Shown: positions 8,988 to 17,640, counted from the stretch's first letter. The stretch: 64,000 nucleotides of DNA from an uncultured Clostridia bacterium (GCA_946061515.1 CAMGRL010000006.1:1-64000), one strand, 5' to 3'. Notes: generated by a model from the sequence alone, not told the origin. A program made the numbers and translations.

Positions 8988-9015
8988 ATTATATTATCAT
9001 TGTAATTGATGATAA
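8988..9015 (-). promoter_or_regulatory. Promoter of the Na/Pi cotransporter gene
   Basis: On the minus strand, TTATCA is followed 16 bp later by a perfect TATAAT, about 20 nt before the start codon. The AT-rich block continues to 9060 with no other feature seen. Confidence 0.45.
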
Positions 9016-9060
9016 CACAGTTTATCCCCCGGTACAACCGGGGAAAAAATTTTTAGCAAA

Positions 9061-9078
9061 ACAAGACGAGCAAAGCCC
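9061..9078 (-). terminator. Terminator of the pseudouridine synthase gene
   Basis: ACAAGACG and CGTCTTGT form a short stem. On the minus strand it is followed by TTTGCTAAAAATTTTTT, shortly after the stop at 9103. Confidence 0.55.
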
Positions 9079-9102
9079 GTCTTGTCTGTCCTTTTTCTGT
9101 TG

Positions 9103-9747
9103 TTATTCGGCAAAAAAACTGACAGTAAATTCCGTCCAGGGGAAAATCTCCGGAGGAGCCTGCCGGAAATCCAGGGTTTTTCCGGTGATGGGGTGAGGAA
9201 AGCACAATCTCTCCGACCAGAGGGCTATGCCGCAGTTCCTGATTTTGCTGCCGTAGCGGGCGTCCCCCAGCAAGGGCAGGGCCCGGGAAGCAAACTGCAC
9301 CCTGATCTGGTGGGAGCGGCCGGTGTGAAGGCAGATGCGCAGAAGTGAGATGTCATCCACACAGCCAATTACAGTATACTCCAGCTCCGCTTCCTTTACC
9401 CCCTTGCGCATACGGTCCACCACATAGGTCTTGTTTCTTCCCTTGTCATGGAAGAGCAAATCACGGAGCACGCCCCTGTCCTGGGCGGGGCGGCCCTGTA
9501 CGACGGCAAGATATTCCTTTGTTAAGCTCCTCTGCGCCACGGCGGCGGAGAGTCTTCCGGCGGCCTGCCCGGTCCGGGCATAGACCATCACGCCGCCTAC
9601 CCCGGCGTCCAGCCGGTGAACGCAGAAAAAATCCCCGCCCAGGCTGTCCCGGAGCAGCTCCGGCATCCCGGGAGACTCGGACAGTGCTCCGGCCGGCTTG
9701 ACCACTATGGCAATATGTCTGTCCTGATACAAGATCTCCGGCTTCAT
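9103..9747 (-). CDS. RluA-family RNA pseudouridine synthase
   Basis: A 214-aa enzyme that isomerises uridine to pseudouridine in structured RNA. HRLDAGVGGVMVYAR (about 66-80) holds the catalytic aspartate in HRLD. TGRSHQIRVQFAS is the conserved C-terminal RluA motif. No S4 domain is present, and at 214 aa it matches the short single-domain RluA group. The track ORF runs to 10359, but that extension crosses the small zinc-ribbon gene and its terminator. The ATG at 9745-9747 has GGGGAGAGG upstream and begins directly at the family domain, so it is taken as the start. The usual HRLDxxTSG is HRLDAGVGG here. Confidence 0.88.
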   Translation of the reverse strand: MKPEILYQDRHIAIVVKPAGALSESPGMPELLRDSLGGDFFCVHRLDAGVGGVMVYARTGQAAGRLSAAVAQRSLTKEYLAVVQGRPAQDRGVLRDLLFHDKGRNKTYVVDRMRKGVKEAELEYTVIGCVDDISLLRICLHTGRSHQIRVQFASRALPLLGDARYGSKIRNCGIALWSERLCFPHPITGKTLDFRQAPPEIFPWTEFTVSFFAE

Positions 9748-9895
9748 TGTCACCACACCTCTCCCCTGGATTTTACAACGGACGATCGCCTTTTGCAAGC
9801 GCAATATACAAATCCTTTTTGAGGTTTTTGTGTGGGATGTACAAAAACAGCGCCGCCGGGCCGGAAAGATTGCTAATTTTTTGTCGATTTGCGAA

Positions 9896-9924
9896 TTGCA
9901 TTCCGCCGCCCCAAGTGCTATATT
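9896..9924 (+). promoter_or_regulatory. Promoter for the small zinc-ribbon gene
   Basis: TTGCAT and TATATT are spaced 17 bp apart, about 70 nt before the start codon. The -35 is weak. An overlapping TATTAT could also serve as -10. Confidence 0.45.
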
Positions 9925-9996
9925 ATGATTGTAAGTTAAATAACTAACAGGCAAGCAAAAGCTGTCGCCTGATTTGAAAAACGGGAGGAATAAAAC

Positions 9997-10245
9997 ATGA
10001 AGTGCCCTCGCTGCGGACATGAGATGACCAAAGACAACCACAGAAAATATGACCTGATGATGTGCTATGAGTGCGGCTATATGGAAGGCCGCAACATGGG
10101 CGAAAATCCCATCCACAACAGAGTTGTGACCAACTATGAGCGTCTCAACGGCATGAACTTCAACGAAGCCGTGGCCTTTATGGCCGACGGTCTGGGTCTT
10201 GACGAGAACACCCTCAGCGCCTGGTTTGAAAAATACGTTGCATAA
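9997..10245 (+). CDS. Small zinc-ribbon protein
   Basis: An 82-aa protein. MKCPRCGHEM and MCYECGYME give two CxxC knuckles 21 residues apart, a four-cysteine zinc ribbon at residues 3-27. The remaining ~55 residues look helical and acidic, ending DENTLSAWFEKYVA. It has its own promoter, a GGGAGG site and a perfect terminator, so it is an independent gene. No catalytic motif is present. It may be a nucleic-acid or protein-binding adaptor, but its role is unknown. Confidence 0.85.
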   Translation: MKCPRCGHEMTKDNHRKYDLMMCYECGYMEGRNMGENPIHNRVVTNYERLNGMNFNEAVAFMADGLGLDENTLSAWFEKYVA

Positions 10246-10253
10246 AAGAAGGT

Positions 10254-10304
10254 AAAAAAAGTTTCCGCAGTCCCGCTCCCCCGGCGGCTGCGGAAACTTT
10301 TTTT
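10254..10304. terminator. Strong bidirectional terminator
   Basis: A perfect stem with arm AAAAAAAGTTTCCGCAG, a 17-nt loop and a T7 run. Its T-run overlaps the -35 of the next gene's promoter. Confidence 0.9.
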
Positions 10305-10331
10305 GACTTTTCCTGTGTTTTTCTGTATACT
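10303..10331 (+). promoter_or_regulatory. Promoter of the GNAT acetyltransferase gene
   Basis: TTGACT (10303-10308) and TATACT (10326-10331) are spaced 17 bp. The start codon is 27 nt downstream. Confidence 0.7.
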
Positions 10332-10357
10332 TCTCATACCGGAAGGAGGAAAACATC

Positions 10358-10876
10358 ATGAGAGAATTGGAGACCGAACGGCTGCGTCTGAGAGCGCTGC
10401 GGCCTGACGACGTGCAGGCAATTTACGACGGCTGGGCCAGTGACCCGGAAGTGACCCGGTACCTGACCTGGAACCCCCATGAGAGCACTGAGCAGACCCA
10501 GAGCATCATGGACTACTGGCTTGCGGAATACGAAAAAGAGGACTGCTTTCGCTACGGTATTGAGCGCAAGGCGGACCGTGCGCTGATGGGTATGCTCGAC
10601 GTGGTGGGCTTTGTGGACGACACCCCGGTCATCGGCTACTGCTCCGGCCGGGCCTATTGGAACCAGGGCTACATGACGGAGGCCTTTCAGGCCGTGATCC
10701 GGGAGCTTTTCGCCTGCGGTTACAGCGCCATTATCGTTGAGGCGGTCCGGGAAAACACCGGCAGCAACCGGGTGATTCAAAAATGCGGCTTTCGCTTTGT
10801 GGGCAGCAGTGAGCGTCCCCTCTCCCGGCTGAAGCCCGACATTGTCGCCATCAATTCCTACCGTCTGGAGAAGTGA
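10358..10876 (+). CDS. GNAT family N-acetyltransferase (RimJ/RimL-like)
   Basis: A 172-aa protein. It opens LETERLRLRALRPDDVQAIY, typical of the RimJ/RimL branch. GYCSGRAYWNQGYMTEAFQAVI is the acetyl-CoA binding loop, and VRENTGSNRVIQKCGFRFVG the C-terminal strand-helix motif. It should transfer an acetyl group from acetyl-CoA to an amine; the acceptor (protein N-terminus, antibiotic or small amine) cannot be told. It has its own promoter and a GGAAGGAGG site. The ECF sigma operon follows 111 nt later and has a separate promoter. Confidence 0.88.
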   Translation: MRELETERLRLRALRPDDVQAIYDGWASDPEVTRYLTWNPHESTEQTQSIMDYWLAEYEKEDCFRYGIERKADRALMGMLDVVGFVDDTPVIGYCSGRAYWNQGYMTEAFQAVIRELFACGYSAIIVEAVRENTGSNRVIQKCGFRFVGSSERPLSRLKPDIVAINSYRLEK

Positions 10877-10933
10877 ATCATGGGCTTGCCGCTGTGCGGC
10901 AGGTCCTTTTTTTCTTTCTTTTTTCTTTTTTCC

Positions 10934-10959
10934 TGTAACCTTTCCAAATGCTTTCCGTA
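10934..10959 (+). promoter_or_regulatory. ECF-type promoter ahead of the second sigma operon
   Basis: TGTAAC (10934-10939) and CGTA (10956-10959) are separated by exactly 16 bp, close to the TGAAAC-N16-CGTA pattern known for SigW/SigX-type ECF factors. It lies just before the sigma gene, which suggests autoregulation. Confidence 0.55.
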
Positions 10960-10987
10960 TATACAGGTGAGACGCAAGGAGGTGCCT

Positions 10988-11545
10988 ATGGAAGACTCAG
11001 CCATTGTCGATCTGTACTGGCAGCGTTCCGATCAGGCCATAGCGGAAACGGACCGCAAGTACGGCAGATACTGCCACCGGATCGCCTACAATATCTGCGC
11101 AAGCAACGAGGACGCGGAGGAATGTGTGAACGACACATGGCTTCGGGCCTGGAACGCCATGCCCACCGAGCGCCCCTCTGCGCTGTCCGGATTTTTGGGG
11201 GCCATCACCCGAAATCTGGCGCTGGACCGCTGCAGGGCAAAACACAGCCTGAAGCGGGGCGGCGGAGAGATCCCCCTGGCTCTGGACGAGCTGGGCGGCT
11301 GCGTGTCCGGGCCGTCCGATCCGGAACGGGAGATTGAGGCAAAGGAACTGGCGCAGGCCATAGACCGCTTTGTGGACAGTCTGCCGGAAAATGAGCAGAT
11401 CCTCTTCATTTCCCGCTACTGGTTCCTTGCGCCGGTGGCGGAGATCGCCGCAAAGCGCGGCTGTACCCAGGGCAAGGTGAAGGTCACGCTCTTCCGGCTG
11501 CGCGAGAAACTGAAGCTGTATTTACAGGAGGAAAACTTATGCTGA
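10988..11545 (+). CDS. ECF-type RNA polymerase sigma factor
   Basis: A 185-aa ECF sigma factor. Region 2 includes AYNICASNEDAEECVNDTWLRAW (about 36-58). Region 4 carries the helix-turn-helix VAEIAAKRGCTQGKVKVTLFRLREKL (about 150-175). The ATG at 10988, eight bases after AAGGAGG, is chosen over the track start at 10880, which reads through the promoter. It overlaps the next gene by 7 nt, so the two are coupled. It is a paralogue of the factor at 3577-4119. It likely drives its own operon from the TGTAAC-N16-CGTA site; the signal is unknown. Confidence 0.9.
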   Translation: MEDSAIVDLYWQRSDQAIAETDRKYGRYCHRIAYNICASNEDAEECVNDTWLRAWNAMPTERPSALSGFLGAITRNLALDRCRAKHSLKRGGGEIPLALDELGGCVSGPSDPEREIEAKELAQAIDRFVDSLPENEQILFISRYWFLAPVAEIAAKRGCTQGKVKVTLFRLREKLKLYLQEENLC

Positions 11546-12330
11546 ATGCCGATATGCTTTTGGATGCCATGCAGGGCATCCGCCCGGAGAATGTCCATAA
11601 GGCGGAGGTTTTTCTGGGCTACGATGAGGCGTCCCAGAGCCCGCCCCATGTCCGCCGCAGACTGTGGAGCACCATTCTGGTGGCCGCAATCCTGATCTCC
11701 CTCTTTACCGTCAGCGCCTATGCTCTCGGCCTGTTTCAAATCAGCGGGCACAGCAGCAAAGAGAGCTTTACCGTCCATTTTGAGGACCAGAGCATCCAAT
11801 GGAACAGCGAATACGTTTTTACCTTTGCGGGGCCGGAGGAATGTCTGGAGGTCCACTTTAAAACCACCTGGGCGCCCAACGACGACTATTGGTACCCGGC
11901 ATCGTGGGCGGCGGACTGGACCCAGCTGGTGGAGGGCAGAGAGCTCTACAACGAACAGTTCGATATTTATATGCCCTCCTGCGTGGTGGATGTGCTGTAC
12001 GCCTCCCAGTTTGTGGACGGGGGCGCCATGCTCCTGCTGGGTTTTCAGCCAGAGGAGATCCATCAGGAGACCTGGGGCGAGCTGCAGGTCTTAAAGTTTA
12101 GCGCTCAGGCCACCCACGCCATTGACGCAGAGCAAACAGAGTTTCCCACGGGGAATTTTGTGATCCTGTTCCACCCGGAACAGGGCTGGATCATCGGCGT
12201 CCGGGGCTACGACAGCATGGAGAACATGGAGCGGATCGCCCGCGGTCTGATCGTGGCGCCCACAGGCAACACCGTCCGGCAGAGCGACTTTGAAAACCCT
12301 TACGCATTCTGCGACATCTACATCGGGTAA
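11539..12330 (+). CDS. Membrane-anchored partner of ECF sigma factor (putative anti-sigma)
   Basis: A 263-aa protein. A ~45-residue cytoplasmic N-terminus is followed by one transmembrane helix (STILVAAILISLFTVSAYALGL, about 42-63) and an extracytoplasmic domain rich in Trp, Tyr and Asp. It overlaps the sigma gene by 7 nt and is followed 7 nt later by a lipoprotein gene. The topology and order repeat the 2588-4119 pair and suggest it restrains the sigma factor until an outside signal arrives. The extracytoplasmic domain shows no recognised motif. The anti-sigma role is inferred. Confidence 0.65.
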   Translation: MLNADMLLDAMQGIRPENVHKAEVFLGYDEASQSPPHVRRRLWSTILVAAILISLFTVSAYALGLFQISGHSSKESFTVHFEDQSIQWNSEYVFTFAGPEECLEVHFKTTWAPNDDYWYPASWAADWTQLVEGRELYNEQFDIYMPSCVVDVLYASQFVDGGAMLLLGFQPEEIHQETWGELQVLKFSAQATHAIDAEQTEFPTGNFVILFHPEQGWIIGVRGYDSMENMERIARGLIVAPTGNTVRQSDFENPYAFCDIYIG

Positions 12331-12337
12331 GAAAACC

Positions 12338-14584
12338 ATGAAAAAGATAAGCAGAGGACTCATTATTCTCCTTGCCCTTTCCCTGTTGACGCAGCTCAGC
12401 GCCTGCGGAAAGGCGGAAACGGCGCAAGAGACCAGCGAAGCATCCCCTCTCGTGATAGAAACGCCCCAGGCCTGCGCGGAGACGGAGCCGGGCTGGATCA
12501 CAACGGAGCTGCCTGTGCCCGAGGGCTTTCAGAATCTGCGCGGCCTTCAGCGTGTGGAGGACTGCCTGTACTTTCACGCAGAGACAAGGGAAGGCGGCTT
12601 TGCCATTTTGCGCTATGACACGCTCACAGCACAGTGGAAAAGCTGGATTTTGGACACGGGAGAGGCAAAATATCCCTATGTGGACGCCTTTTCCGCGGCG
12701 CAGGGCGCTGTCTGGGTGCGGCTGTTCGAGGGTTATTCCGACGAGGAACTGGCGACCATGAACCTGACTCGCAGGCAGCACTATTATCTGATCGTGCTGG
12801 ACCCGGCGAACGGCGGGCAGACTTGTACCCGCATGGATTTCTGGCGCAGCGACAGCACGGGCCACGACCCTTACTTCAGCGGCATGATCGCCCTGGACGG
12901 GGAGCGGGCCATTTTGAACGACGACGAGCGGGTGCGCGTCATCAGCCGGGATGCACAGGTGACCGGCCAAGTCGACCTTCCACTGGAGGGCAACTGCGCT
13001 AATGTCCGCATTGGAGACCGGCTCTATGTGGACACCCGGGACGGCTGGTGCGCGCTGGACCCGGCCACGCTCCAGTGCGGGGAACCGCTGGAGGCGCTTT
13101 TTCAGGCCAATGTTTACAACAGCAGCCGCGGCCGCTTTCTTGTGACAAAAGAGAGGGTACTGTACGAATTTGACCCGGCCAGCGGCGCCATGAGCCCGGT
13201 TTTCCACTGGATGGACGTGGCGCTGGAATACAGCACGCTGTGGAGCGCCTATGAGGGTCTGGAAAATTCCCTGGGCGAACTGTACTATCTGGCTGGCGGT
13301 AAGCTGGTAAAGGTCAGCCCAGGCATGGTGCCGGTGAAGAAAACGCTGACTCTCGGCTGCTTTGCCGACGCCTCTGCCTATGGCTACGAATTCAACGAAA
13401 CGGAGTACACCTGCCCGGAGACACTTCTTGACGCGGTGATGCGCTTTAATCAGACGGACCCGGAATACCGGATCGTCATCAAGTCCACGGTCTGGCACGA
13501 TGAGGCGGAGCGAAACCGCCTGATGGTCGAACTGGCCACATCCAATGACATTGACGTGCTGGACACCAGCCTGCTCCCGCCCGGCGCGGTGGACAAAGAG
13601 CTGCTGGTGGATCTGCTCCCTTATATTGACGCCGACCCCGACATCCGCCGGGAGGACTTCATCCCCGGTCTGTTTGCCGCATTGACCGAGGGTGGCGGAC
13701 TGTACGAGTACACGGACAAATTCACGCTGCTGACCATGCTGGGCGCGGAGCATCTGGGCATCAATCCTGACCAATGGACCGTGGAGCGGGCCATTGCGGC
13801 GATGGACGAAACGGAATCGGCGCTGCGTCTCACCCGGGAGGAAATTGTCCTCCTCTTTTCCTGGGCGGCCACAGCGGAGTTCATGGACCGCAGCACCGCC
13901 AGCTGCCGCTTTGACAGTCTGGAATTTATAGGCTGGCTGGAGCTTCTGAAGCGGTGTGCCTCTTCGGCGGCTGTGTCCGGTACCTTTTCCGATGGAGATT
14001 GCGAATTTTTGCTCTCCTATGACTATGCCGCCGATGCGGGCTTTTACCCCCGGCTGCTTTTTGCGGATGAGGCGGTGGTTCTGGGCTTCCCCGGCTCTTC
14101 CGGGACCGGAACCTACTTTATGAAGCTGCTGCCGCCGGGCGGGACAGGGCGCACCGGCGAGCTGTGGCTGGGAAACGACCTGATGCACACCGCGGGCTGC
14201 AACACCAGCCTGGGCATCATGGCTTCCAGTGAAAACCGAAACGGCGCATGGCGCTTTGTCAAGACCTTTATGCGGGGCGGGGATGAGCCTTACCTGACCG
14301 AGGGCATCCCCGTTTTCCGGGACAGCTTTGAACAGGCGGTGGAAAACAGCCTTCACCGGCCCCAAAGCAATGTGAGCACCTATGAATCCTTCAATGAAAG
14401 GGACGCCGCTGTGATCCGGGAGCTGGTCTGCAATACGGATCAGCTGGTTCTCCGGGACGAGGCGGTGACAGAAGTACTCCAAAACGAGATCAATGCCTTC
14501 CTGAGCGGTCAAAAATCTGCCGGGGAAGCTGCCGGACAAATTCAGAGCCGGTTAAGCCTCTACATGTCAGAGCATTACGGTTAA
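12338..14584 (+). CDS. Lipoprotein with extracellular solute-binding-like C-terminal half
   Basis: A 748-aa lipoprotein. The signal peptide ends in the lipobox LSAC (cysteine near residue 24). Residues ~60-340 look like beta-rich repeats with DG and W motifs, perhaps propeller-like. Residues ~350-740 resemble family 1 solute-binding proteins (AVMRFNQTDPEYRIVIK and LMVELATSNDIDVLD, with a later GFPGSSGTG). The ATG at 12338 begins the signal peptide; the track start at 12290 reads through the preceding gene. It is third in the sigma/anti-sigma operon and no ABC permease follows, so it may be a sensor or receptor rather than a transport component. That role is inferred. Confidence 0.75.
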   Translation: MKKISRGLIILLALSLLTQLSACGKAETAQETSEASPLVIETPQACAETEPGWITTELPVPEGFQNLRGLQRVEDCLYFHAETREGGFAILRYDTLTAQWKSWILDTGEAKYPYVDAFSAAQGAVWVRLFEGYSDEELATMNLTRRQHYYLIVLDPANGGQTCTRMDFWRSDSTGHDPYFSGMIALDGERAILNDDERVRVISRDAQVTGQVDLPLEGNCANVRIGDRLYVDTRDGWCALDPATLQCGEPLEALFQANVYNSSRGRFLVTKERVLYEFDPASGAMSPVFHWMDVALEYSTLWSAYEGLENSLGELYYLAGGKLVKVSPGMVPVKKTLTLGCFADASAYGYEFNETEYTCPETLLDAVMRFNQTDPEYRIVIKSTVWHDEAERNRLMVELATSNDIDVLDTSLLPPGAVDKELLVDLLPYIDADPDIRREDFIPGLFAALTEGGGLYEYTDKFTLLTMLGAEHLGINPDQWTVERAIAAMDETESALRLTREEIVLLFSWAATAEFMDRSTASCRFDSLEFIGWLELLKRCASSAAVSGTFSDGDCEFLLSYDYAADAGFYPRLLFADEAVVLGFPGSSGTGTYFMKLLPPGGTGRTGELWLGNDLMHTAGCNTSLGIMASSENRNGAWRFVKTFMRGGDEPYLTEGIPVFRDSFEQAVENSLHRPQSNVSTYESFNERDAAVIRELVCNTDQLVLRDEAVTEVLQNEINAFLSGQKSAGEAAGQIQSRLSLYMSEHYG

Positions 14585-14591
14585 AGAAAAT

Positions 14592-14637
14592 ACTCCCTCT
14601 GTGATTGGCAGCTTTCGCTGTCTCTCACAGAGGGAGT
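14592..14637. terminator. Bidirectional terminator / palindromic repeat
   Basis: ACTCCCTCTGTGA pairs with TCACAGAGGGAGT around a loop holding GGCAGCTTTCGCTGTC. It resembles the palindromic repeats at 236-393 and probably ends both convergent operons. Confidence 0.6.
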
Positions 14638-14675
14638 GCTTTAGTGCTTCTTTATTGTGTTATCGCCTTGGGCGA

Positions 14676-17564
14676 TCAGCCCTTTTCCTTGCGGAGCTTC
14701 CGGATGGTCAGCACCGCGCCGGCGGCGGTGGTCAACACCAGCAGGGCCCACAGGATGGGTGCGCTGCTGTCGCCGGTACCGGGAATGGAGCTGTAGGTGT
14801 TGGTGATGGTGAAGGTGTTGCCCTTCTGGCTGATGCTCTTGGTGTAACCCGCGGGCAGATTGCTCTCATCCACGGTCCACTTGTACTGGCTGGGCAGGTT
14901 CTTCCAGGTGCAGGTCCACTTATCCTTTTCGCTGATGGTCTTGCTGTCGTACTTCACGCCGTCCTTGTACAGGGTGACGGTGATGGTCTCGGGCCGCTTG
15001 CCCGCTTCCTTGTCGTTCTTCCAGAGCTTGTTGACGGTGATGTCAATATAGCTTTCCGGGTCGTTTTCCAGGAGGAACACGCTGGTGGAGCCAGTGAGCA
15101 GCTCTGCGCCCTTGACAGTCAGCTCCAGCACGGGGACGATCGTCGTCGTGTCGGTCTGATCCTCATTCTCCACCCGGTCCACAGCATAGCCCTTGTTGGC
15201 GACGGTAAGCTCAATAACCTTGCCAGAGAGGACATAGCCGCTGGGGGCCTTGGTCTCCTTCAGGTAGAAGCTGCCCGCGCTCTTGAAGCCGAAGGCCAGC
15301 TTGCCGTTGGCGTCGGTGGTGGCGGTTGCCACGCTGGTCTTGCATTCCTTGTCGGAATACACGGTGAACTCCGCACCGGCCAGGGCCTTGCCGTCCTTGC
15401 TGCTCTGCTTCACAGCGGAGAATACCACCATTTCAGCCGTATCGGCGTATTCATAGCGGTTGACGAAGTCGACCGTAGTCTTCTCCTGGCTGATGGTGCC
15501 CTCAGATTTTCCGCCAACAGGAGAAACCACATTCCAGGAGGCGTCCTCGCTCACTTCTTCAAGCACTTTGTAGGCAGTGCCATAGGGGATATTTTCAATG
15601 GTCTTGCTCTCCCCAGCCTTCAGGGTGAAGGTCTGCTTCTCATTGCCGATGGTCAGGCTGAAGCTGTATTCCTCAGCCTCGGGCCCCAGCTTCTTGTTGT
15701 TCTCCACGGTCTTGGTGATGACGAGGGAGCCGGTCTGCCGCGCGTTGGTCACGGTCAGCACGCCGTCCACGTCTTTAGGATCGCTGCTGACGACCCAGTT
15801 GTATATCTTGTTCCAGAATTTGCCGTCCTCGCTGATCTGGATGGTGGGATCGCCGTCCTTCAGCTTGACGGTGACGGTCCAGCTCTGCTCCGTGGCCACA
15901 TAGCCCTCGGGGGCCTTGGTCTCTTTCAGGGTGTACTCTGCCGCCTTGGTGAAGCCGCCGAAAACTGCCTCGCCCTTGCTGTCGGTGGTCTGGGTGCTTA
16001 CCACACTGCCGTCTTCATCGTAAAGGGTGAACTCCGCACCGGAGAGCTTGTTTTCCTGCCCGTCGATCTTGACGATCTTGAAGCTGGCGGGATTGTGGAT
16101 CTCCCCACTGATATTCTTGGTGTAAGTATTGGTGATTTTTGCCTCGGCTGTGCTGCCGTTATTTACGGAAACAGTAACTTTATCGTCCTCTGCCCCAGCG
16201 CTGTTGATGGTCAGATTGTAGCTATCCCGGGCAGCTGAGGTGGGATCCTCGGTGACGGTATAATCGCCTGCGGGCAGGTTCTCAAGCGTGAATTCCCAAG
16301 GCGTTTCAGAGCTTGCGATGGGCAGCTCTATCGTACGCGTCTCAAAACCGTCGGGGCCGGCTACAGAGAACACAAATTTGCCGATATTCGCGCTGTCCTT
16401 GTTCAGCTCGCTGTCCGGTCCGAAGGTCTTGGCGATCTTCAGGCTGCCCAGCTTGGTATAAGTGTTCTCAAAGGCTGCCCTTTCGGAGGATACGGTGTAC
16501 TTGTTGGTATCCGTGTCAAGGGCGCTCTTTGTCAGGGTCACGGTGGTGCTGCCGCCGGTGAAATTGCTGGCGTAGACATAGCCGTCCACATCGGCCGCAC
16601 CCTCAGTGATGGTGTAAGACCCCTCGCTCAGGCCGCTTATGGTGCTGCTCCACTGATTCTCCGCGTTGAGCGTTACCGTGGTGCTGAATTCATTGGGTCC
16701 GGTGACGCTGAAGCTGACAGAGACAGGACGCAGGTTCTCCGGAAGACCCGCAAAGCTCTTGGTGATGGTGATGCTGCCCGGCTCGGTGGTGGGCGGAGTG
16801 TATTTACTCCAGGAGCCGTAGATCACGGTGTCGGCAGTGATGGCAAAGCTTGCCGCGCCGTTGAGCTGTATCCGGCTGCCACCCTTAGGCTCATATTCGG
16901 TCCAGCCGGAGAAGGTGTATACATCCTCGCCGTCCAGGATGGTTCTGTCCTTTGGGAAAGTGGTGTCCACAGTGACCTGTTCATTTGCCTGATAATGATT
17001 GCTGTCTGTGGGAACCTGGGCAAGCCCGGCGGGTAGACCGGTCCACTCGTAGCTGACCTGATAGAAGTACTCTTCCTTGATCTGCTCTTCGTCCACATCA
17101 AAATCCAGACCCTGGTGACCATCGCAGATGTAGATGGCTCTGATGAAATCATCCTCGCCCTGGAAAGTGAACTGCAGATCCTTCTTCTCTTCATTGTTGA
17201 TGGTGATATCGCAGGTCAGGACCACTTTAGCGTCCTTGGGTATACTGAGGCCGGTCTTCCGCCACTCATACTTTTCCTGGTTTTGGAAGGACCAGCTATC
17301 CGACTTGAAATAGTTTCCTTCCTTATCCTTCGTGTAAACCTCCACGCGGGGATAAGAAACGGTGATCGGCGTATCCACACCGTCTATGGTCAGATTTCCG
17401 GCCACGCGAATATCGATATGGTCGAAATAAGTTGTCCTCTCATAAACCTTTTTCGCTTCCTCCATAGTCCACTCTTTGCCCTTGTCTGCATAGGCGGTTG
17501 TGCCCGAGGCAAACACGGACACGATCATCAAAATGCAAAGCAGTGCTGACAGAACCCTTTTCAT
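14676..17564 (-). CDS. Wall-anchored SpaA/Cna-B domain surface protein
   Basis: A 962-aa exported protein. Signal peptide at ~1-26. A region near 170-265 ends in an InlB-like YTFSGWTEY...VIYGSWSK unit. At least six pilin-type beta domains follow: Cna-like units opening SITITKSFAG, GSLKIAKTFG and GSLVITKTVE, SpaA-type units with GAEFTLYD and GAEFTVYS each closed by LKETKAPEGY or LKETKAPSGY, and a final Cna-B (ITVNKLWKND). The C-terminus has the sorting motif IPGTG, a hydrophobic span and RKLRKEKG. Lys and Glu in such domains usually form isopeptide bonds. It is likely an adhesin or a pilus subunit. No sortase or second pilin lies beside it, so a housekeeping sortase probably anchors it. Start follows AGGAGG. 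Confidence 0.9.
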   Translation of the reverse strand: MKRVLSALLCILMIVSVFASGTTAYADKGKEWTMEEAKKVYERTTYFDHIDIRVAGNLTIDGVDTPITVSYPRVEVYTKDKEGNYFKSDSWSFQNQEKYEWRKTGLSIPKDAKVVLTCDITINNEEKKDLQFTFQGEDDFIRAIYICDGHQGLDFDVDEEQIKEEYFYQVSYEWTGLPAGLAQVPTDSNHYQANEQVTVDTTFPKDRTILDGEDVYTFSGWTEYEPKGGSRIQLNGAASFAITADTVIYGSWSKYTPPTTEPGSITITKSFAGLPENLRPVSVSFSVTGPNEFSTTVTLNAENQWSSTISGLSEGSYTITEGAADVDGYVYASNFTGGSTTVTLTKSALDTDTNKYTVSSERAAFENTYTKLGSLKIAKTFGPDSELNKDSANIGKFVFSVAGPDGFETRTIELPIASSETPWEFTLENLPAGDYTVTEDPTSAARDSYNLTINSAGAEDDKVTVSVNNGSTAEAKITNTYTKNISGEIHNPASFKIVKIDGQENKLSGAEFTLYDEDGSVVSTQTTDSKGEAVFGGFTKAAEYTLKETKAPEGYVATEQSWTVTVKLKDGDPTIQISEDGKFWNKIYNWVVSSDPKDVDGVLTVTNARQTGSLVITKTVENNKKLGPEAEEYSFSLTIGNEKQTFTLKAGESKTIENIPYGTAYKVLEEVSEDASWNVVSPVGGKSEGTISQEKTTVDFVNRYEYADTAEMVVFSAVKQSSKDGKALAGAEFTVYSDKECKTSVATATTDANGKLAFGFKSAGSFYLKETKAPSGYVLSGKVIELTVANKGYAVDRVENEDQTDTTTIVPVLELTVKGAELLTGSTSVFLLENDPESYIDITVNKLWKNDKEAGKRPETITVTLYKDGVKYDSKTISEKDKWTCTWKNLPSQYKWTVDESNLPAGYTKSISQKGNTFTITNTYSSIPGTGDSSAPILWALLVLTTAAGAVLTIRKLRKEKG

Positions 17565-17581
17565 TTCATAACCTCCTGATT

Positions 17582-17640
17582 ATTGAATGCTTTTCCCGTT
17601 TGCTGTTCACTCCCAAACGGAAAATCATATATGATAAAAT
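17582..17640 (-). promoter_or_regulatory. Leader hairpin and 12-bp palindrome upstream of the surface protein gene
   Basis: A near-perfect stem (TTTTCCGTTTG against its complement with one bulge) lies in the likely 5' leader. Just upstream is the 12-bp palindrome ATCATATATGAT (17624-17635), overlapping a TATCAT/TATGAT-like -10. The region up to 17759 is AT-rich, with nothing else recognised. Confidence 0.35.

Noticed and set aside
9748-10359. N-terminal extension of the pseudouridine synthase ORF
   Set aside because: It runs antisense through the zinc-ribbon gene and its terminator; the family domain starts at 9747 behind a ribosome site.
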